In this document: positions 52,015 through 61,052 of the stretch, piece after piece
Layout of the letters: each line of letters starts with the position of its first letter
Position numbering within the stretch: position 1 is the first letter of the stretch
Assembly (NCBI GenBank): GCA_019419645.1
Contig: DXZN01000005.1
Span: 1-64,000 of the forward strand
Reading direction: 5' to 3'
Origin: Collinsella sp.
GTDB taxonomy: Bacteria > Actinomycetota > Coriobacteriia > Coriobacteriales > Coriobacteriaceae
DNA length: 64,000 nucleotides
Program-made: the position numbers and the translations under genes
Notes under the pieces: model-generated
The model's input: the letters and a program-made list of their open reading frames with translations, nothing else
What the model was told of the DNA's origin: nothing
The model's database searches: none

Positions 52015-52449
52015 ATGGATACCAAGCAGCAACTCGTCAATGCCCTCGCAGGCCTGGGCTCAACCATTACCGAAGCTATGGATGTCATCGAAGGCTTTGT
52101 CCCCTGCGGACATCCCGCCCTCACGGTTTCGAACGCCCTTGTTGCGCTGGACGCTGACGATGATGCAGCTCTCGCCCAGCAGCTTGAGACCGTCGAAGGC
52201 TTTATCGACCACGTGAGCGAGAACCGCGGCGTGACCGCCTACCACGGCATCGAGGTCGAGCTCGCGGGTCCCAAAGCCGATCTGCTCGCAGCAATCCGCG
52301 AGGTAGGCGCCCTTATGCAGACCGCAGGCGTCAAGAACACCCAGGTCAACGAGTGGGTCTACCGCAGCCTGGCAGCACTCGACAGCTCCGACGAAAAGGC
52401 AGCCGAGCAGCTCGCAGAAAGTCCCGCCATTAAGGCCGAGCTTTTGTAA
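52015..52449 (+). CDS. Conserved-looking hypothetical protein
   Basis: 144 aa, GAAAGGACC upstream. All-helical and acidic (MDTKQQLVNALAGLGSTITE, DDDAALAQQLETVEGF, EKAAEQLAESPAIKAELL). No motif, signal or membrane segment. I do not recognise the family. Alone on its strand between ssrA and the toxin/antitoxin pair. Confidence 0.65.
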   Translation: MDTKQQLVNALAGLGSTITEAMDVIEGFVPCGHPALTVSNALVALDADDDAALAQQLETVEGFIDHVSENRGVTAYHGIEVELAGPKADLLAAIREVGALMQTAGVKNTQVNEWVYRSLAALDSSDEKAAEQLAESPAIKAELL

Positions 52450-52507
52450 ATAGCAGACGCGGGTCCCTTGGCGCATCGTCGTCCAAGAGGCCCGCAAACA
52501 GTTCGCG

Positions 52508-53023
52508 TCAACCGATAGCCGCGCCGCCGCGTTCGGCCAAAGCAAGAATCGGCATCATTTGACGAGGTGTTTTTGCTGCAAGATCGGCATGTTCTAGCAG
52601 CTTGCGATCGTTAGTTACCAAGTAATCGACCTGCGCGCGCTTGCACGCGGCGAGCACCAAGTTGTCTTCGTAATCGCGATGGAGCGCTAAGTATTTGTCG
52701 GCCAGCCAAAGGTCCGACGCATCTGCACCCACGGCCGTGGCGTTTTCGGTCATGTTCCGAACAAACGCCAGCGCCGCATCGCCAATCGCGCGGGCAGAAG
52801 CCTCGCCGAGCGCTCCCCCGCTGGCAAGAACGCTACGCTTCAGTTCGTGCTGGACAACGTACAGCACGTCCTTGGCGATATGCACCGGAAAGAACAACGT
52901 TGCGCCCGATTCCGTCGCCCGCCCAATAAACGCACGCGCGGCAAGCGACTCGGCATGGTCGACGCAAAACGAATCAACCCATACGTTGGCGTCCACCATT
53001 ATTTTAAGGGGAGCCCCGCTCAC
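52508..53023 (-). CDS. PIN-domain toxin (RNase)
   Basis: 171 aa from GTG 53023, which overlaps the antitoxin stop (GTGA). First acid in KIMVDANVWVDSF; DLWLADKYLALHRDYEDNLVLAACKRA carries the middle acids (split over two helices); TNDRKLL is the last. This is the PIN Mg2+ site of VapC-like endoribonucleases, although it is longer than typical VapC. It forms a coupled module with the upstream antitoxin. Confidence 0.85.
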   Translation of the reverse strand: MSGAPLKIMVDANVWVDSFCVDHAESLAARAFIGRATESGATLFFPVHIAKDVLYVVQHELKRSVLASGGALGEASARAIGDAALAFVRNMTENATAVGADASDLWLADKYLALHRDYEDNLVLAACKRAQVDYLVTNDRKLLEHADLAAKTPRQMMPILALAERGGAAIG

Positions 53024-53355
53024 AGGATCATCCCCTTTTGGCGATAGCGCTCGTCCATGGCTTCGGAATAGATTGCGTCCCAACCGCGATCGTCGGATAC
53101 GGGCGACGCAGCGATGCCCAAATCTGCATAAAGCCGGTCTGCCGCCGCCCACGACGCGGCGAACGGCGTATCGGGCACGACGGTCTGCTGCCGGTCGTCG
53201 ACGGCCGCAAGCACTTCCTCGCACTGCCCGCCACCCTGCGCGACCTTGGCCACCACCTTTTTGATGAGCTCGGGCAGTGACCTGCCCGAAAGCCGCAGCG
53301 CCTCCTCGGCACGGTTCTTGACCTGGCGATCTACGCGAACGTTCACCTGCGCCAT
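53020..53355 (-). CDS. RelB/DinJ-type ribbon-helix-helix antitoxin
   Basis: 111 aa from 53355 (MAQVNVRVDRQVKNRAEEAL), the start of a ribbon-helix-helix DNA-binding domain. The rest is a flexible toxin-binding tail (DDRGWDAIYSEAMDERYR). A GTG six codons upstream is an alternative start. RelB/DinJ proteins normally pair with RelE/YafQ; pairing with a PIN toxin is less common. The upstream operator at 53403 supports autoregulation. Confidence 0.82.
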   Translation of the reverse strand: MAQVNVRVDRQVKNRAEEALRLSGRSLPELIKKVVAKVAQGGGQCEEVLAAVDDRQQTVVPDTPFAASWAAADRLYADLGIAASPVSDDRGWDAIYSEAMDERYRQKGMIL

Positions 53356-53402
53356 GCCGCTAACAGCACCCACGTCGATCCCGCTCCCTTCAATTGCTAA
53401 CT

Positions 53403-53434
53403 ATGCTAGCAACACTTTATAAAGAAGCTAGCAT
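53403..53434. promoter_or_regulatory. Toxin-antitoxin operator
   Basis: 8-bp perfect inverted repeats ATGCTAGC / GCTAGCAT separated by 16 bp that include TTTATAAAG, i.e. around the likely promoter, ~50 bp upstream of the antitoxin start. Confidence 0.6.
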
Positions 53435-53450
53435 ATGGTCAAATGCAAAA

Positions 53451-53492
53451 GGCCTGCGCCCAGACGACATCGATGCCGTCTGGGCGCAGGCC
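53451..53492 (-). terminator. Terminator of the P-type ATPase operon
   Basis: 16-bp perfect arms GGCCTGCGCCCAGACG / CGTCTGGGCGCAGGCC with a 10-nt loop; on the minus strand TTTTGCATTTG follows. Confidence 0.82.
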
Positions 53493-53516
53493 AGATAACG
53501 TGGACGAACACGTCTG

Positions 53517-55592
53517 CTAACGCAGGTAAGCCTTCGCGTTGCCCAGGCTGTAGGCAATCGTCGAGCCGTTGTGCAGCAGCGACGATGCCTGCGGGGTAAT
53601 CGCGCCGGTAATGCCCAGTGCCAAGAGCGCCGAGTTGGTGAGCATCACCTTAGAATAGGAGCTCGTCAGACGATCAATGAGGCCCTGGCTCATGCGGCGC
53701 AGGCGCACGATTGCGGCCAGATCTGTATCGGTCAGGATGATATCGGCGACCTCCTTGGCGATGTCGCTTCCACCGCCCATGGCCAGACCCACATCGGCCA
53801 GGCCCAGCGCCGGTGAGTCGTTGACGCCGTCGCCCACCATGGCAACGTGGCGCCCCTGGCTCTTGATGCGCTCCACATAGGCGTACTTGTCCTCGGGCAG
53901 CAGTTCGGCCTTAAACTCGTCGACACCCGCCTCGCGCGCAATGCGCTCGGCCGTGCGCTCCGAATCGCCCGTGAGCATAACGACATGCTTGACGCCCAGC
54001 GCATGTAGGTCGGCGATGGCCTCACGGACCCCGGGCTTGAGCGGATCCTCGATGCCGAGCACGCCGACGACCTTGCCGTCGACCGCCAGATACAGCGGCG
54101 ACAGGCCCTGCATCTGGGACTCGATTTGCTCCTTAATGTCGGACTCGAGCTGCGCACCCTCGTCCTCAAATACAAAGTGCGCGGAACCGATGATGGCGCG
54201 ACGCCCTTCAATGGACGAAGCGATGCCGTGCGCCACGATGTACTCGACGGCGGCATGGCGCTCGCGGTGCTCGAGCCCGCGCTCGCGGGCGGCGTTGACC
54301 ACGGCACGCGCCACCGGATGCGGGAAATGCTCCTCCAAGCAAGCAGAAAGGCGCAGGACCTCGTCCTCGCTCCAGCCATCGGTGGTGAGCACGCAGGCAA
54401 GACGCGGCTGCGCCTCGGTAAGCGTGCCGGTCTTGTCAAACACAATGGTGTCGGCCTTGGCAAACGACTCAAAGTACTTCGCGCCCTTGACCATGACGCC
54501 CATCTTGGCAGCATCGCTCATAGCGGTCATGACGGCAACGGAACCCGTGAGCTTGAGTGCGCACGAGTAGTCGACCATCAGTGCCGCGGAGGTCTTGATG
54601 AGACTGCGCGTGGTGAGCGCAACCAGGCCCGCGAGCAGGAAGTTCCACGGGACGATCTTGTTGGCAAGGTCCTCCATATGCGACTGGCCCTCGGACTTGA
54701 GCGAGTCGGCCGTCTGCACGAGCGAGACAATTGAGCGCAGTTTGGTTTGCGCCGTATTGGCGCGCACACGCACCAAGATGCTGCCGTCCTCCACGACGGT
54801 GCCGGCGAACACGTCGTCGCCCACGCTGCGCTCGACGGCAAGCGGCTCGCCGGTCAGGGTCGCCTGGTTGACCATGGCGCTCCCCTGCTCGACAACACCG
54901 TCGATGCAAATGGACATGCCGGTGCGCACGGCGACCAGATCGCCGGGCTCAAGCTCGGTGGCGGCAACGCTTACCTCGGTGTCGCCGACAACCTTTTGCA
55001 CCTTGTCGGGTACATCGAGCAGCGAGTTGATGAGCTCGTTTTCGCTCATGGCGCGGGTGTAGTCCTCGAGCAGCTCGCCCACGTTGAGCAGGAACATTGT
55101 CTGGCCCGCGGTGTCGACATCACGCTTGACGAACGAAATGCCGATGGCCGAAGCGTCGAGCACGGGAACGGTCAGGCGCGGCTGCGCCAGCTCATGAAGG
55201 GCAGCGCGCAAAAATGCCATGTAACCGGCCACGACAAACACCGCACGCAGAGGCGTCGGCAAGAACCAGCGGCGCGCGTAGTGGGCGCCGACGAGTGTCG
55301 CCAGGTCCATAACGAGTTTGTGCTTGCGCGGCTCAAGCTGCATCACATAGCCCGACTTGGCATCGGCGATAGCTTGAGCATCGAGTGCGCCCAAGGCGTC
55401 GAGCACGCTCGCGCGACGTGGCTCGTCGTATTCGAGTGCCATCTGGCCGATGCGGCCGTAGACGCGCACCTTGTGCACGCCGTCGATGTCGCCGCCAAGC
55501 TTAAGAAGTGCATCGAGATCGCTCTCTGGCACAGGACCCGCCAATTGAAGACGGGTCCTGCCGGGGATCTCGCTAATAATCGAGAATCTCAT
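53517..55592 (-). CDS. Heavy-metal P-type ATPase with non-canonical metal site
   Basis: 691 aa. N-terminal HMA-like stretch (ISEIPGRTRLQLAG) without CxxC. TGEP 247-250 in the actuator; phosphorylated Asp386 in DKTGTLT; HP motif HFPHPVARAV; GDGVNDSPAL hinge. In the membrane helix before the P-domain, where CPC, SPC or TPC normally binds metal, the sequence is DYSCALKLT (Cys344, Lys347). The ion is therefore not predictable: Mn, Fe or Zn efflux are options. It follows a small membrane-associated protein by 18 bp. Confidence 0.88.
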   Translation of the reverse strand: MRFSIISEIPGRTRLQLAGPVPESDLDALLKLGGDIDGVHKVRVYGRIGQMALEYDEPRRASVLDALGALDAQAIADAKSGYVMQLEPRKHKLVMDLATLVGAHYARRWFLPTPLRAVFVVAGYMAFLRAALHELAQPRLTVPVLDASAIGISFVKRDVDTAGQTMFLLNVGELLEDYTRAMSENELINSLLDVPDKVQKVVGDTEVSVAATELEPGDLVAVRTGMSICIDGVVEQGSAMVNQATLTGEPLAVERSVGDDVFAGTVVEDGSILVRVRANTAQTKLRSIVSLVQTADSLKSEGQSHMEDLANKIVPWNFLLAGLVALTTRSLIKTSAALMVDYSCALKLTGSVAVMTAMSDAAKMGVMVKGAKYFESFAKADTIVFDKTGTLTEAQPRLACVLTTDGWSEDEVLRLSACLEEHFPHPVARAVVNAARERGLEHRERHAAVEYIVAHGIASSIEGRRAIIGSAHFVFEDEGAQLESDIKEQIESQMQGLSPLYLAVDGKVVGVLGIEDPLKPGVREAIADLHALGVKHVVMLTGDSERTAERIAREAGVDEFKAELLPEDKYAYVERIKSQGRHVAMVGDGVNDSPALGLADVGLAMGGGSDIAKEVADIILTDTDLAAIVRLRRMSQGLIDRLTSSYSKVMLTNSALLALGITGAITPQASSLLHNGSTIAYSLGNAKAYLR

Positions 55593-55610
55593 AGTTTGTG
55601 CCTGGGAGCG

Positions 55611-55856
55611 TTACTCGGCTGCCTCGTCAGCAGCGGCCTCGCTCTGGGTGATGTAAGCAGCCTCGGCAACCATGTCGTCGACATTAGCCTTGGCCTGCTC
55701 GACCATGTCCTGGTAGCCGTTCTTGATGCGCATGCCGCACGCGATACCCTGCACGCAGGCATTCTTGACCGGAGCGCTGGTAAGCAGCTTGATGCCGGCC
55801 GTGCCAAGCAGAAAACCGCCACCGACAAGCAGGGTATTGAACGTCGACTTCTTCAT
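55611..55856 (-). CDS. Small DUF6110-like protein preceding the P-type ATPase
   Basis: 81 aa from 55856 (AGGGAG upstream). One hydrophobic helix with glycine motif (NTLLVGGGFLLGTAGIKLL, ~7-25), then KNACVQGIACGMRIKNGYQD and an acidic tail. Resembles DUF6110 proteins that sit beside metal ATPases in gut Firmicutes and Actinobacteria. Perhaps a regulatory subunit or metal chaperone; inference from gene order only. Confidence 0.7.
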   Translation of the reverse strand: MKKSTFNTLLVGGGFLLGTAGIKLLTSAPVKNACVQGIACGMRIKNGYQDMVEQAKANVDDMVAEAAYITQSEAAADEAAE

Positions 55857-56026
55857 GTTGCTTCTCCCTTTTGCCGCATTGGACGCGGCATGGTGCTTCA
55901 GCACCCGAGTAAACAAGTTTGCTCGAGCACGCTTTTGAAATATCTCAATTTTATCTAACTATCTAGGTCAGCCATGGCTAACCTTTTGAAAATTAACGAT
56001 GCGGAGTAACCGATTGTCAATGTGAG

Positions 56027-56043
56027 AAAGGGACTGTCCCTTT
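56027..56043. repeat. AAAGGGAC-T-GTCCCTTT palindrome
   Basis: Perfect 17-bp odd palindrome 9 bp past the end of the ABC operon (minus strand). The same core is embedded in the longer hairpin at 60794-60826, just beyond the divergent AraC gene. Confidence 0.7.
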
Positions 56044-56051
56044 GCCCCTTC

Positions 56052-57809
56052 TTACAACTGCCAGGTAGCTGCTTCCTTTTGCAGCGCCACCATGCGGGCG
56101 AATTCTCCACCTGCCGCCTTGAGCTGCGCCGGAGTGCCCTGCTCGGCAACCACACCATCCTTGAGTACAACGATTTTGTCGGCATTTTCCACCGTACGCA
56201 TACGGTGGGCAATAACGATAACCGTCTTACCTGCAAGCAGACGGGAGAGCGCCTGCTGAACCACGGTCTCGTTCTCCACATCCAAGCTCGCCGTCGCCTC
56301 GTCCAACAGCACGATAGGCGCGTCTTTGAGCAGCGCACGGGCGATAGAGATGCGCTGGCGCTCACCGCCGGACAGCTTGGAGCCGTTCTCGCCGATCATG
56401 GTGTCATAGCCCTGCGGCATGCGGCTTACAAACTCGTCGCAGTTGGCGGCACGCGCGGCGGCAAGCACTTCCTCATCGGTGGCATCGCGACGGCCAAGGC
56501 GGATGTTTCCCATCACCGTGTCGTCAAAGAGCAGCACGTCTTGAAACACAATGGCATAGTCGCGCAGCAGCACCTCGGGGTCCACGCTCGCAACATCCAC
56601 ACCGCCCACGGTAACCGTGCCTTCGGTGGCGTCCCAAAAGCGCGCGGCCAGGCGGCTCACCGTGGACTTACCGGAGCCCGAAGGACCGACCAGTGCCGTG
56701 ACCTCGCCTTCCTTGGCGGTAAAGCTCACATCGGTAAGAACTTTCTCGCCGGCGCGGCCGTCCTCGCCCGCACCATAGCCAAATGCCACGTGATCGAACA
56801 CCACATCGTGGCCCACGGGCTCAAATTTCTCGCTGCCCCGCGCCACAGGCTCTTCCATGATGGAACGCATGCGCTTGGCCGACGACTCGGCGGCAAACAG
56901 CTCGGACATCAGCATCAGTGCCTGATCGAAGGGCGCATAGATGCGGCTCACCATAAGCAGGAAGGCAAACATCACCAAAAAGTCGACCTGGCCGGAGGCG
57001 ACCATCGCAGCGCCCGTGACCAACGTGGTGGCAATCCCCAGGCGCAGGATGGCAAAGGCGGAGTTGACCAAAAGCCCATTGGCGAGCTCGCCTTTGGTGG
57101 TCTCGCGCTCCTCGGCATCGATCACGGCGTTGAGCCCCTCAAGATAATGAGCCTCCTGGTTGGTGGCGCGGATCTCGCGCACGCAGTCGAGCGTCTCCTG
57201 GATCGCCTCGGTAACCTTGACCTTCTCGGCACGCACATGGTCGAACACCGGGGTCATGGGGCCGCGTGTCAGATACAGCACGGCAAAGGCCACGGGCACG
57301 CTCCAAAACGCCGCGATCGCCAGCTGCCAGCAAAAGAACAGCGACGCCACGAACACAATGGCGCTTGCGATGATGGCACCCCAAAGCTCTCCCAGCACGT
57401 GGCTGTAGGCGTGCTCCATGGCCTGGACGTCGCCCATAATGGTCTCGGTTAAATCGGCCAGATCACGACGGCCAAAAAACGACAGCGGCAGCTTGCGCAA
57501 GCGCTCGGCGATCTCCATACGCTGCTTGCCGCACTCCTCGTAAAAGATGCAGTAGGTGTAGTAATACTGCTGCCAGTTAGAGGCAAAGAGCAACACGAAA
57601 AAGACCAGGAGGCCGCCCACAATCGGCAGGGCATCCGGCAGGTCGGCACCGGTGGCGAGATGTTCGACAAAGCCGGCCATGACCAGGAACAAAAAGCCCA
57701 TGCCGGCCATAGTGATGAGATTGGTGAGCGTGGTCCAGAAAATGCCGCGCTTAACGCCGGCGATGCCTTTATCGGATAGGAAATACTTCTTTTGGAATGA
57801 GGCAAACAT
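56052..57809 (-). CDS. Exporter-type ABC protein (half-transporter B)
   Basis: 585 aa. N-terminal six-helix ABC membrane domain (MAGMGFLFLVMAGF, VGGLLVFFVLLFASNW, SAIVFVASLFFCWQLAIAAF), then ATPase with GPSGSGKST, signature LSGGERQRISIARALL, Walker B IVLLDEATAS and switch His in VIAHRMRT. Its ATG touches the stop of half A with GGAGGTGAGG upstream, so the two form an obligate heterodimer. Substrate uncertain; see half A. Confidence 0.9.
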   Translation of the reverse strand: MFASFQKKYFLSDKGIAGVKRGIFWTTLTNLITMAGMGFLFLVMAGFVEHLATGADLPDALPIVGGLLVFFVLLFASNWQQYYYTYCIFYEECGKQRMEIAERLRKLPLSFFGRRDLADLTETIMGDVQAMEHAYSHVLGELWGAIIASAIVFVASLFFCWQLAIAAFWSVPVAFAVLYLTRGPMTPVFDHVRAEKVKVTEAIQETLDCVREIRATNQEAHYLEGLNAVIDAEERETTKGELANGLLVNSAFAILRLGIATTLVTGAAMVASGQVDFLVMFAFLLMVSRIYAPFDQALMLMSELFAAESSAKRMRSIMEEPVARGSEKFEPVGHDVVFDHVAFGYGAGEDGRAGEKVLTDVSFTAKEGEVTALVGPSGSGKSTVSRLAARFWDATEGTVTVGGVDVASVDPEVLLRDYAIVFQDVLLFDDTVMGNIRLGRRDATDEEVLAAARAANCDEFVSRMPQGYDTMIGENGSKLSGGERQRISIARALLKDAPIVLLDEATASLDVENETVVQQALSRLLAGKTVIVIAHRMRTVENADKIVVLKDGVVAEQGTPAQLKAAGGEFARMVALQKEAATWQL

Positions 57810-59636
57810 TTAGGCCTCACCTCCCTTCGCGGCGGCGGCATCCGCGGTCGCTGCAGTGATTTTCCAGCTCGCGGCCTGTTCGTATTCGGCCCACATCTTG
57901 GCATACAGACCCTCTTGGGACAGCAACTCGGCATGGGTGCCAGTCTCCTGCACGCTGCCCTGGTTGAGCACCACGATTTGGTCTGCGCCCACTACAGTCG
58001 AGAGTCGGTGCGCGATCATAATGACCGTGCGACCCGCCGCCAGCTTGCTAAAGGCGCGCTGGATGAGCGCCTCGTTCTCGGGATCGGCAAACGCCGTGGC
58101 CTCATCGAGCACCACGATAGGCGCGTCTTTAAGGATCGCGCGGGCGAGTGCAACGCGCTGGACCTCGCCGCCCGAAAGATATGCTCCGCCGGCACCGAGC
58201 ATGGTATTGATGCCCTGTGGGAGCTTGGCCACAATGTCGTCGCACTGAGCTGCGGAGAGGGCCGCACGCACTTCGTCATCAGTGGCCGTAGGCTTGGAGG
58301 CGCGCACGTTATCGGCAAGTGTTTGCCGGAACAGCTGGTTGGTCTGGAACACGAAGGCGACCTGGTCCATAAGCTCGTGCGGATCCATATCGTGAACGTC
58401 CACACCGCCTACGAGCACTCGACCCGAGGAAACATCCCAAAAACGCGGGATCAGGCTTGCGCAGGTTGACTTACCGCCACCCGAGGGGCCCACCAGGGCG
58501 AGGGTGCTACCAGCGGGAACGCTGAAACTCACATGGCTAACGGCAGGTGCTTCGGCACCCTCGTACGTAAAGCTCACGTCCTCAAATCGCACGTCGCCGC
58601 CGGCAGGGTGCTTGGGTTGGGCGGGCACGGAGAGCTGCTTGGAATCCATGACGCTTCGAATACGAGCCAGTGAATCGGCACTCATTTGAGAGGCCTCGCC
58701 CACAAACATGAGCTTGGTCATGGCCGTCGGCACCACGGCCGAAAATATCGCGTAAAACGTGAAGTTGGCCATAAAATGCGCGAAGTCCGTCTCGCCCGGC
58801 GCCAACAGCAACGCCACGGGCAATAGGAATGCCACAAGACCATTGAGCGCGGTAAGGTTGAGTACCTGCGGACCTCGACAGAACGTGCCCGAATAGTTTT
58901 GTGCCGTGTCGGCGTATTCGGCGATCGCATCGTGGAAAGCCTTAAAGGAGTAGACCGTCTGCTGAAACACCTTGACCACCGGAATACCGCGTACGTATTC
59001 GGTGCCCGTCTTGTTCATTTTGACTAGTTCATCCATGTAGGCCTTCATGAACTCGGCGCCTTTACCGCTCATCATGGTGGCCATGGCGCCAAACGAAATG
59101 GCCACCGAGATGAGGCATGCCGCGCCCAAGCGCCAATCGAGGGCGAAAAGCAGCACGAGCAGACCTGCGACCATGGCGGTGGCGCCGGCGATATCGGGCA
59201 GCATGTGCGCGAGCAGTGTCTCGGTTGAGGCGGCGCATCCGTCTACGATACGGCGCAGCTCACCGGTGGCGTGCGTGTCAAAGTAGCCGAGCGGCAGCTT
59301 AAGCAGATGCTCGCTCGTAGCCTTGCGGATATTGGACGCGCAACGAAACGCGGATAGGTGTGTGCACATGAGCCCCACGAAATAAATCACGATGCTCACC
59401 AGGGCAAAACCGACGGCCCACCAACCATACATCGCGATATCGCAGGCTTCGCTCCAGTTAGGTGCCACGGCGATCAGATCGCGCGCGACAAGCCAAATGC
59501 ACACGTACGGGCCAAAGCTCAGCAGCTGCGAGAGCGCCGAGAGGGCCATGCCCAAATATGTTAGGAATTTACGGTCGCCGGCATATGCAAGCAGCTCGCC
59601 GATACCGCCGCCTTCCTTTTTTGATCCCTTTGCCAT
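57810..59636 (-). CDS. Exporter-type ABC protein (half-transporter A)
   Basis: 608 aa from 59636 (AAAGGAAT upstream). Membrane domain (~30-330), then ATPase: GPSGGGKST, LSGGEVQRVALARAIL, IVVLDEATAFADPENE, IAHRLSTV. First gene of a two-gene operon divergent from an AraC regulator (115-bp gap). This exporter-fold pair plus AraC gene matches the arrangement of YbtPQ/YbtA-type siderophore importers as well as of drug exporters. No siderophore-interacting domain is present. Confidence 0.9.
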   Translation of the reverse strand: MAKGSKKEGGGIGELLAYAGDRKFLTYLGMALSALSQLLSFGPYVCIWLVARDLIAVAPNWSEACDIAMYGWWAVGFALVSIVIYFVGLMCTHLSAFRCASNIRKATSEHLLKLPLGYFDTHATGELRRIVDGCAASTETLLAHMLPDIAGATAMVAGLLVLLFALDWRLGAACLISVAISFGAMATMMSGKGAEFMKAYMDELVKMNKTGTEYVRGIPVVKVFQQTVYSFKAFHDAIAEYADTAQNYSGTFCRGPQVLNLTALNGLVAFLLPVALLLAPGETDFAHFMANFTFYAIFSAVVPTAMTKLMFVGEASQMSADSLARIRSVMDSKQLSVPAQPKHPAGGDVRFEDVSFTYEGAEAPAVSHVSFSVPAGSTLALVGPSGGGKSTCASLIPRFWDVSSGRVLVGGVDVHDMDPHELMDQVAFVFQTNQLFRQTLADNVRASKPTATDDEVRAALSAAQCDDIVAKLPQGINTMLGAGGAYLSGGEVQRVALARAILKDAPIVVLDEATAFADPENEALIQRAFSKLAAGRTVIMIAHRLSTVVGADQIVVLNQGSVQETGTHAELLSQEGLYAKMWAEYEQAASWKITAATADAAAAKGGEA

Positions 59637-59750
59637 GAGATTCCTTTCTAACGGCTTGAGAGTTAACCGTAATGAACTTATCATTGATGTGTTAGCCATG
59701 GCTCACAATCGAGCCAGGCGTGGACGTTTCTGCAAAGGAAAGGGACGCTT

Positions 59751-60755
59751 TTGCAAATACGGCGGGCAGCGACCGACATAACCGAGCTCTACGCACCGCA
59801 GTTTGAGCAGTTTGGCCTGGAGCTTACCGGCAAGGGCGCCGTCTTTACCGGCGAGGTGGCAAACGATCGGGCGCACGGACGCGCATGGATCATGCCTCTC
59901 TCCCCCGCCTGCATCGTCATGGAGCATTTCATTACCCCGACGCACGATATGTACCTGGCCGAATACACACCCGAACCGTACGCATGCGTGAGCGAAGTCA
60001 GCGCGCCCACGCTCATGTGCATGCCCGAGGCTGGCATAACGCCTGCGAACCTTAAACCCTTGCATGGACCGTGGCCGAACAGCGCGGTGTGCAGCTTTAT
60101 CCAAGATAGCTGCGGCGAGGAACTAAGTCCGCTGTTTGCAGGGCAGCTTTATCACTCGCGCTCGGTGCTCTTTTTGCCCGGGTATTTTGACGAGCTGGAG
60201 CACCGCTATCCCACCGAGTTCGCGGGGGTCTTTGAGGCGTTTGCCGAGCCATGGCACGAGGAAGCGACGTCCGCCATCTGCCACACACTGCACCGGATTA
60301 ACGAGGACCGCGCCCGCACCGTAGGCGGACACGTCTATATGCAAGGCATCGTGGAGACCATGGTCGCGGAGCTCGCCTGTTCGCGCGCGGCCCACAAGCA
60401 GGCGCAGCAGGCGGCAGACACACGCGCCAGCGTGACCATTGCCGAAGAAGCAACGGCGATGATTGAGTGCGAGCTCGACAAAGGCAGACGTGTGGGTATC
60501 AACGAGGTGGCCGAGAGGCTCTACACAAGCCGCTCCAAGCTATGCGCCACCTTTAAGGCCCAAACTGGCGAGTCCCTGGGCGCCTACATTCGCAGACGTC
60601 GTATGGAGCGAGCACAGGACCTTTTGGCCGATAGCGCGCTCACGATAGCGCAGGTGGCAGAGCGTCTAGGCTACCCTCAGCAGGCCGCCTTCGCCCAAGC
60701 CTTCAAGCAACACACCGGCACCACCCCCACCACCTGGCGCTCCCAACATCAATAA
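59751..60755 (+). CDS. AraC-family transcriptional regulator
   Basis: 334 aa from a TTG at 59751 (AGGGA 5 nt before it); no earlier ATG fits. The C-terminal ~100 residues hold two helix-turn-helix units: RVGINEVAERLYTSRSKLCATF and LTIAQVAERLGYPQQAAFAQAF. The N-terminal 220 residues are a ligand domain without clear cupin signature and rich in His/Cys (residues ~55-130). It is divergent from the ABC pair, which it presumably activates. Confidence 0.85.
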   Translation: MQIRRAATDITELYAPQFEQFGLELTGKGAVFTGEVANDRAHGRAWIMPLSPACIVMEHFITPTHDMYLAEYTPEPYACVSEVSAPTLMCMPEAGITPANLKPLHGPWPNSAVCSFIQDSCGEELSPLFAGQLYHSRSVLFLPGYFDELEHRYPTEFAGVFEAFAEPWHEEATSAICHTLHRINEDRARTVGGHVYMQGIVETMVAELACSRAAHKQAQQAADTRASVTIAEEATAMIECELDKGRRVGINEVAERLYTSRSKLCATFKAQTGESLGAYIRRRRMERAQDLLADSALTIAQVAERLGYPQQAAFAQAFKQHTGTTPTTWRSQHQ

Positions 60756-60793
60756 AAAGACGGCAAAGGGACAGCCCCATGAGTTCCACACGC

Positions 60794-60826
60794 AATGTGA
60801 CAAAGGGACTGTCCCTTTGTCACATT
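60794..60826. repeat. Perfect 33-bp hairpin with AAAGGGAC core
   Basis: Arms AATGTGACAAAGGGAC / GTCCCTTTGTCACATT around a single T, 39 bp after the AraC stop. Contains the 17-bp palindrome of 56027. Could terminate the AraC transcript or belong to a dispersed palindrome family. Confidence 0.75.
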
Positions 60827-60833
60827 TACAAAA

Positions 60834-60858
60834 ATGGGCGCGCCAGCGGCGCGCCCAT
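60834..60858. terminator. Second hairpin after the AraC gene
   Basis: Perfect arms ATGGGCGCGCC / GGCGCGCCCAT with loop AGC, preceded by AAAA and followed by TCACTCTATT. Possibly a weak two-way terminator. Confidence 0.55.
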
Positions 60859-60907
60859 TCACTCTATTCCATTCAGCCCGCCTGACCCGAACGGCCGAGT
60901 CGTTGCA

Positions 60908-61048
60908 GAACCCGGAAGCCCCGGCAGGGCGGGTGCTTGCTCAAAATGAGTTCCGCACGCAAAGAAGGCCACTTAATGTGGCCTTCGTCTTGCGCAGGAC
61001 TGTTCGAAATTTTGAGGAAGCACCCGCCCTGCCGGGGCTTCCGGGTTC
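60908..61048 (-). ncRNA. Candidate structured 3'-UTR element, copy 2
   Basis: Perfect 31-bp outer arms (60908-60938 and 61018-61048; starting GAACCCGGAAGCCCCG), an added stem CTCAAAAT / ATTTTGAG, and, read on the minus strand, ACAGTCCTG, a stem with GAAGGCCAC-ATTAA-GTGGCCTTC, then GTGCGGAACTC. It begins 4 bp after the gatB stop, in gatB sense. Core words equal those of copy 1 at 40732; stems differ but pair. Confidence 0.6.
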
Positions 61049-61052
61049 CCGC

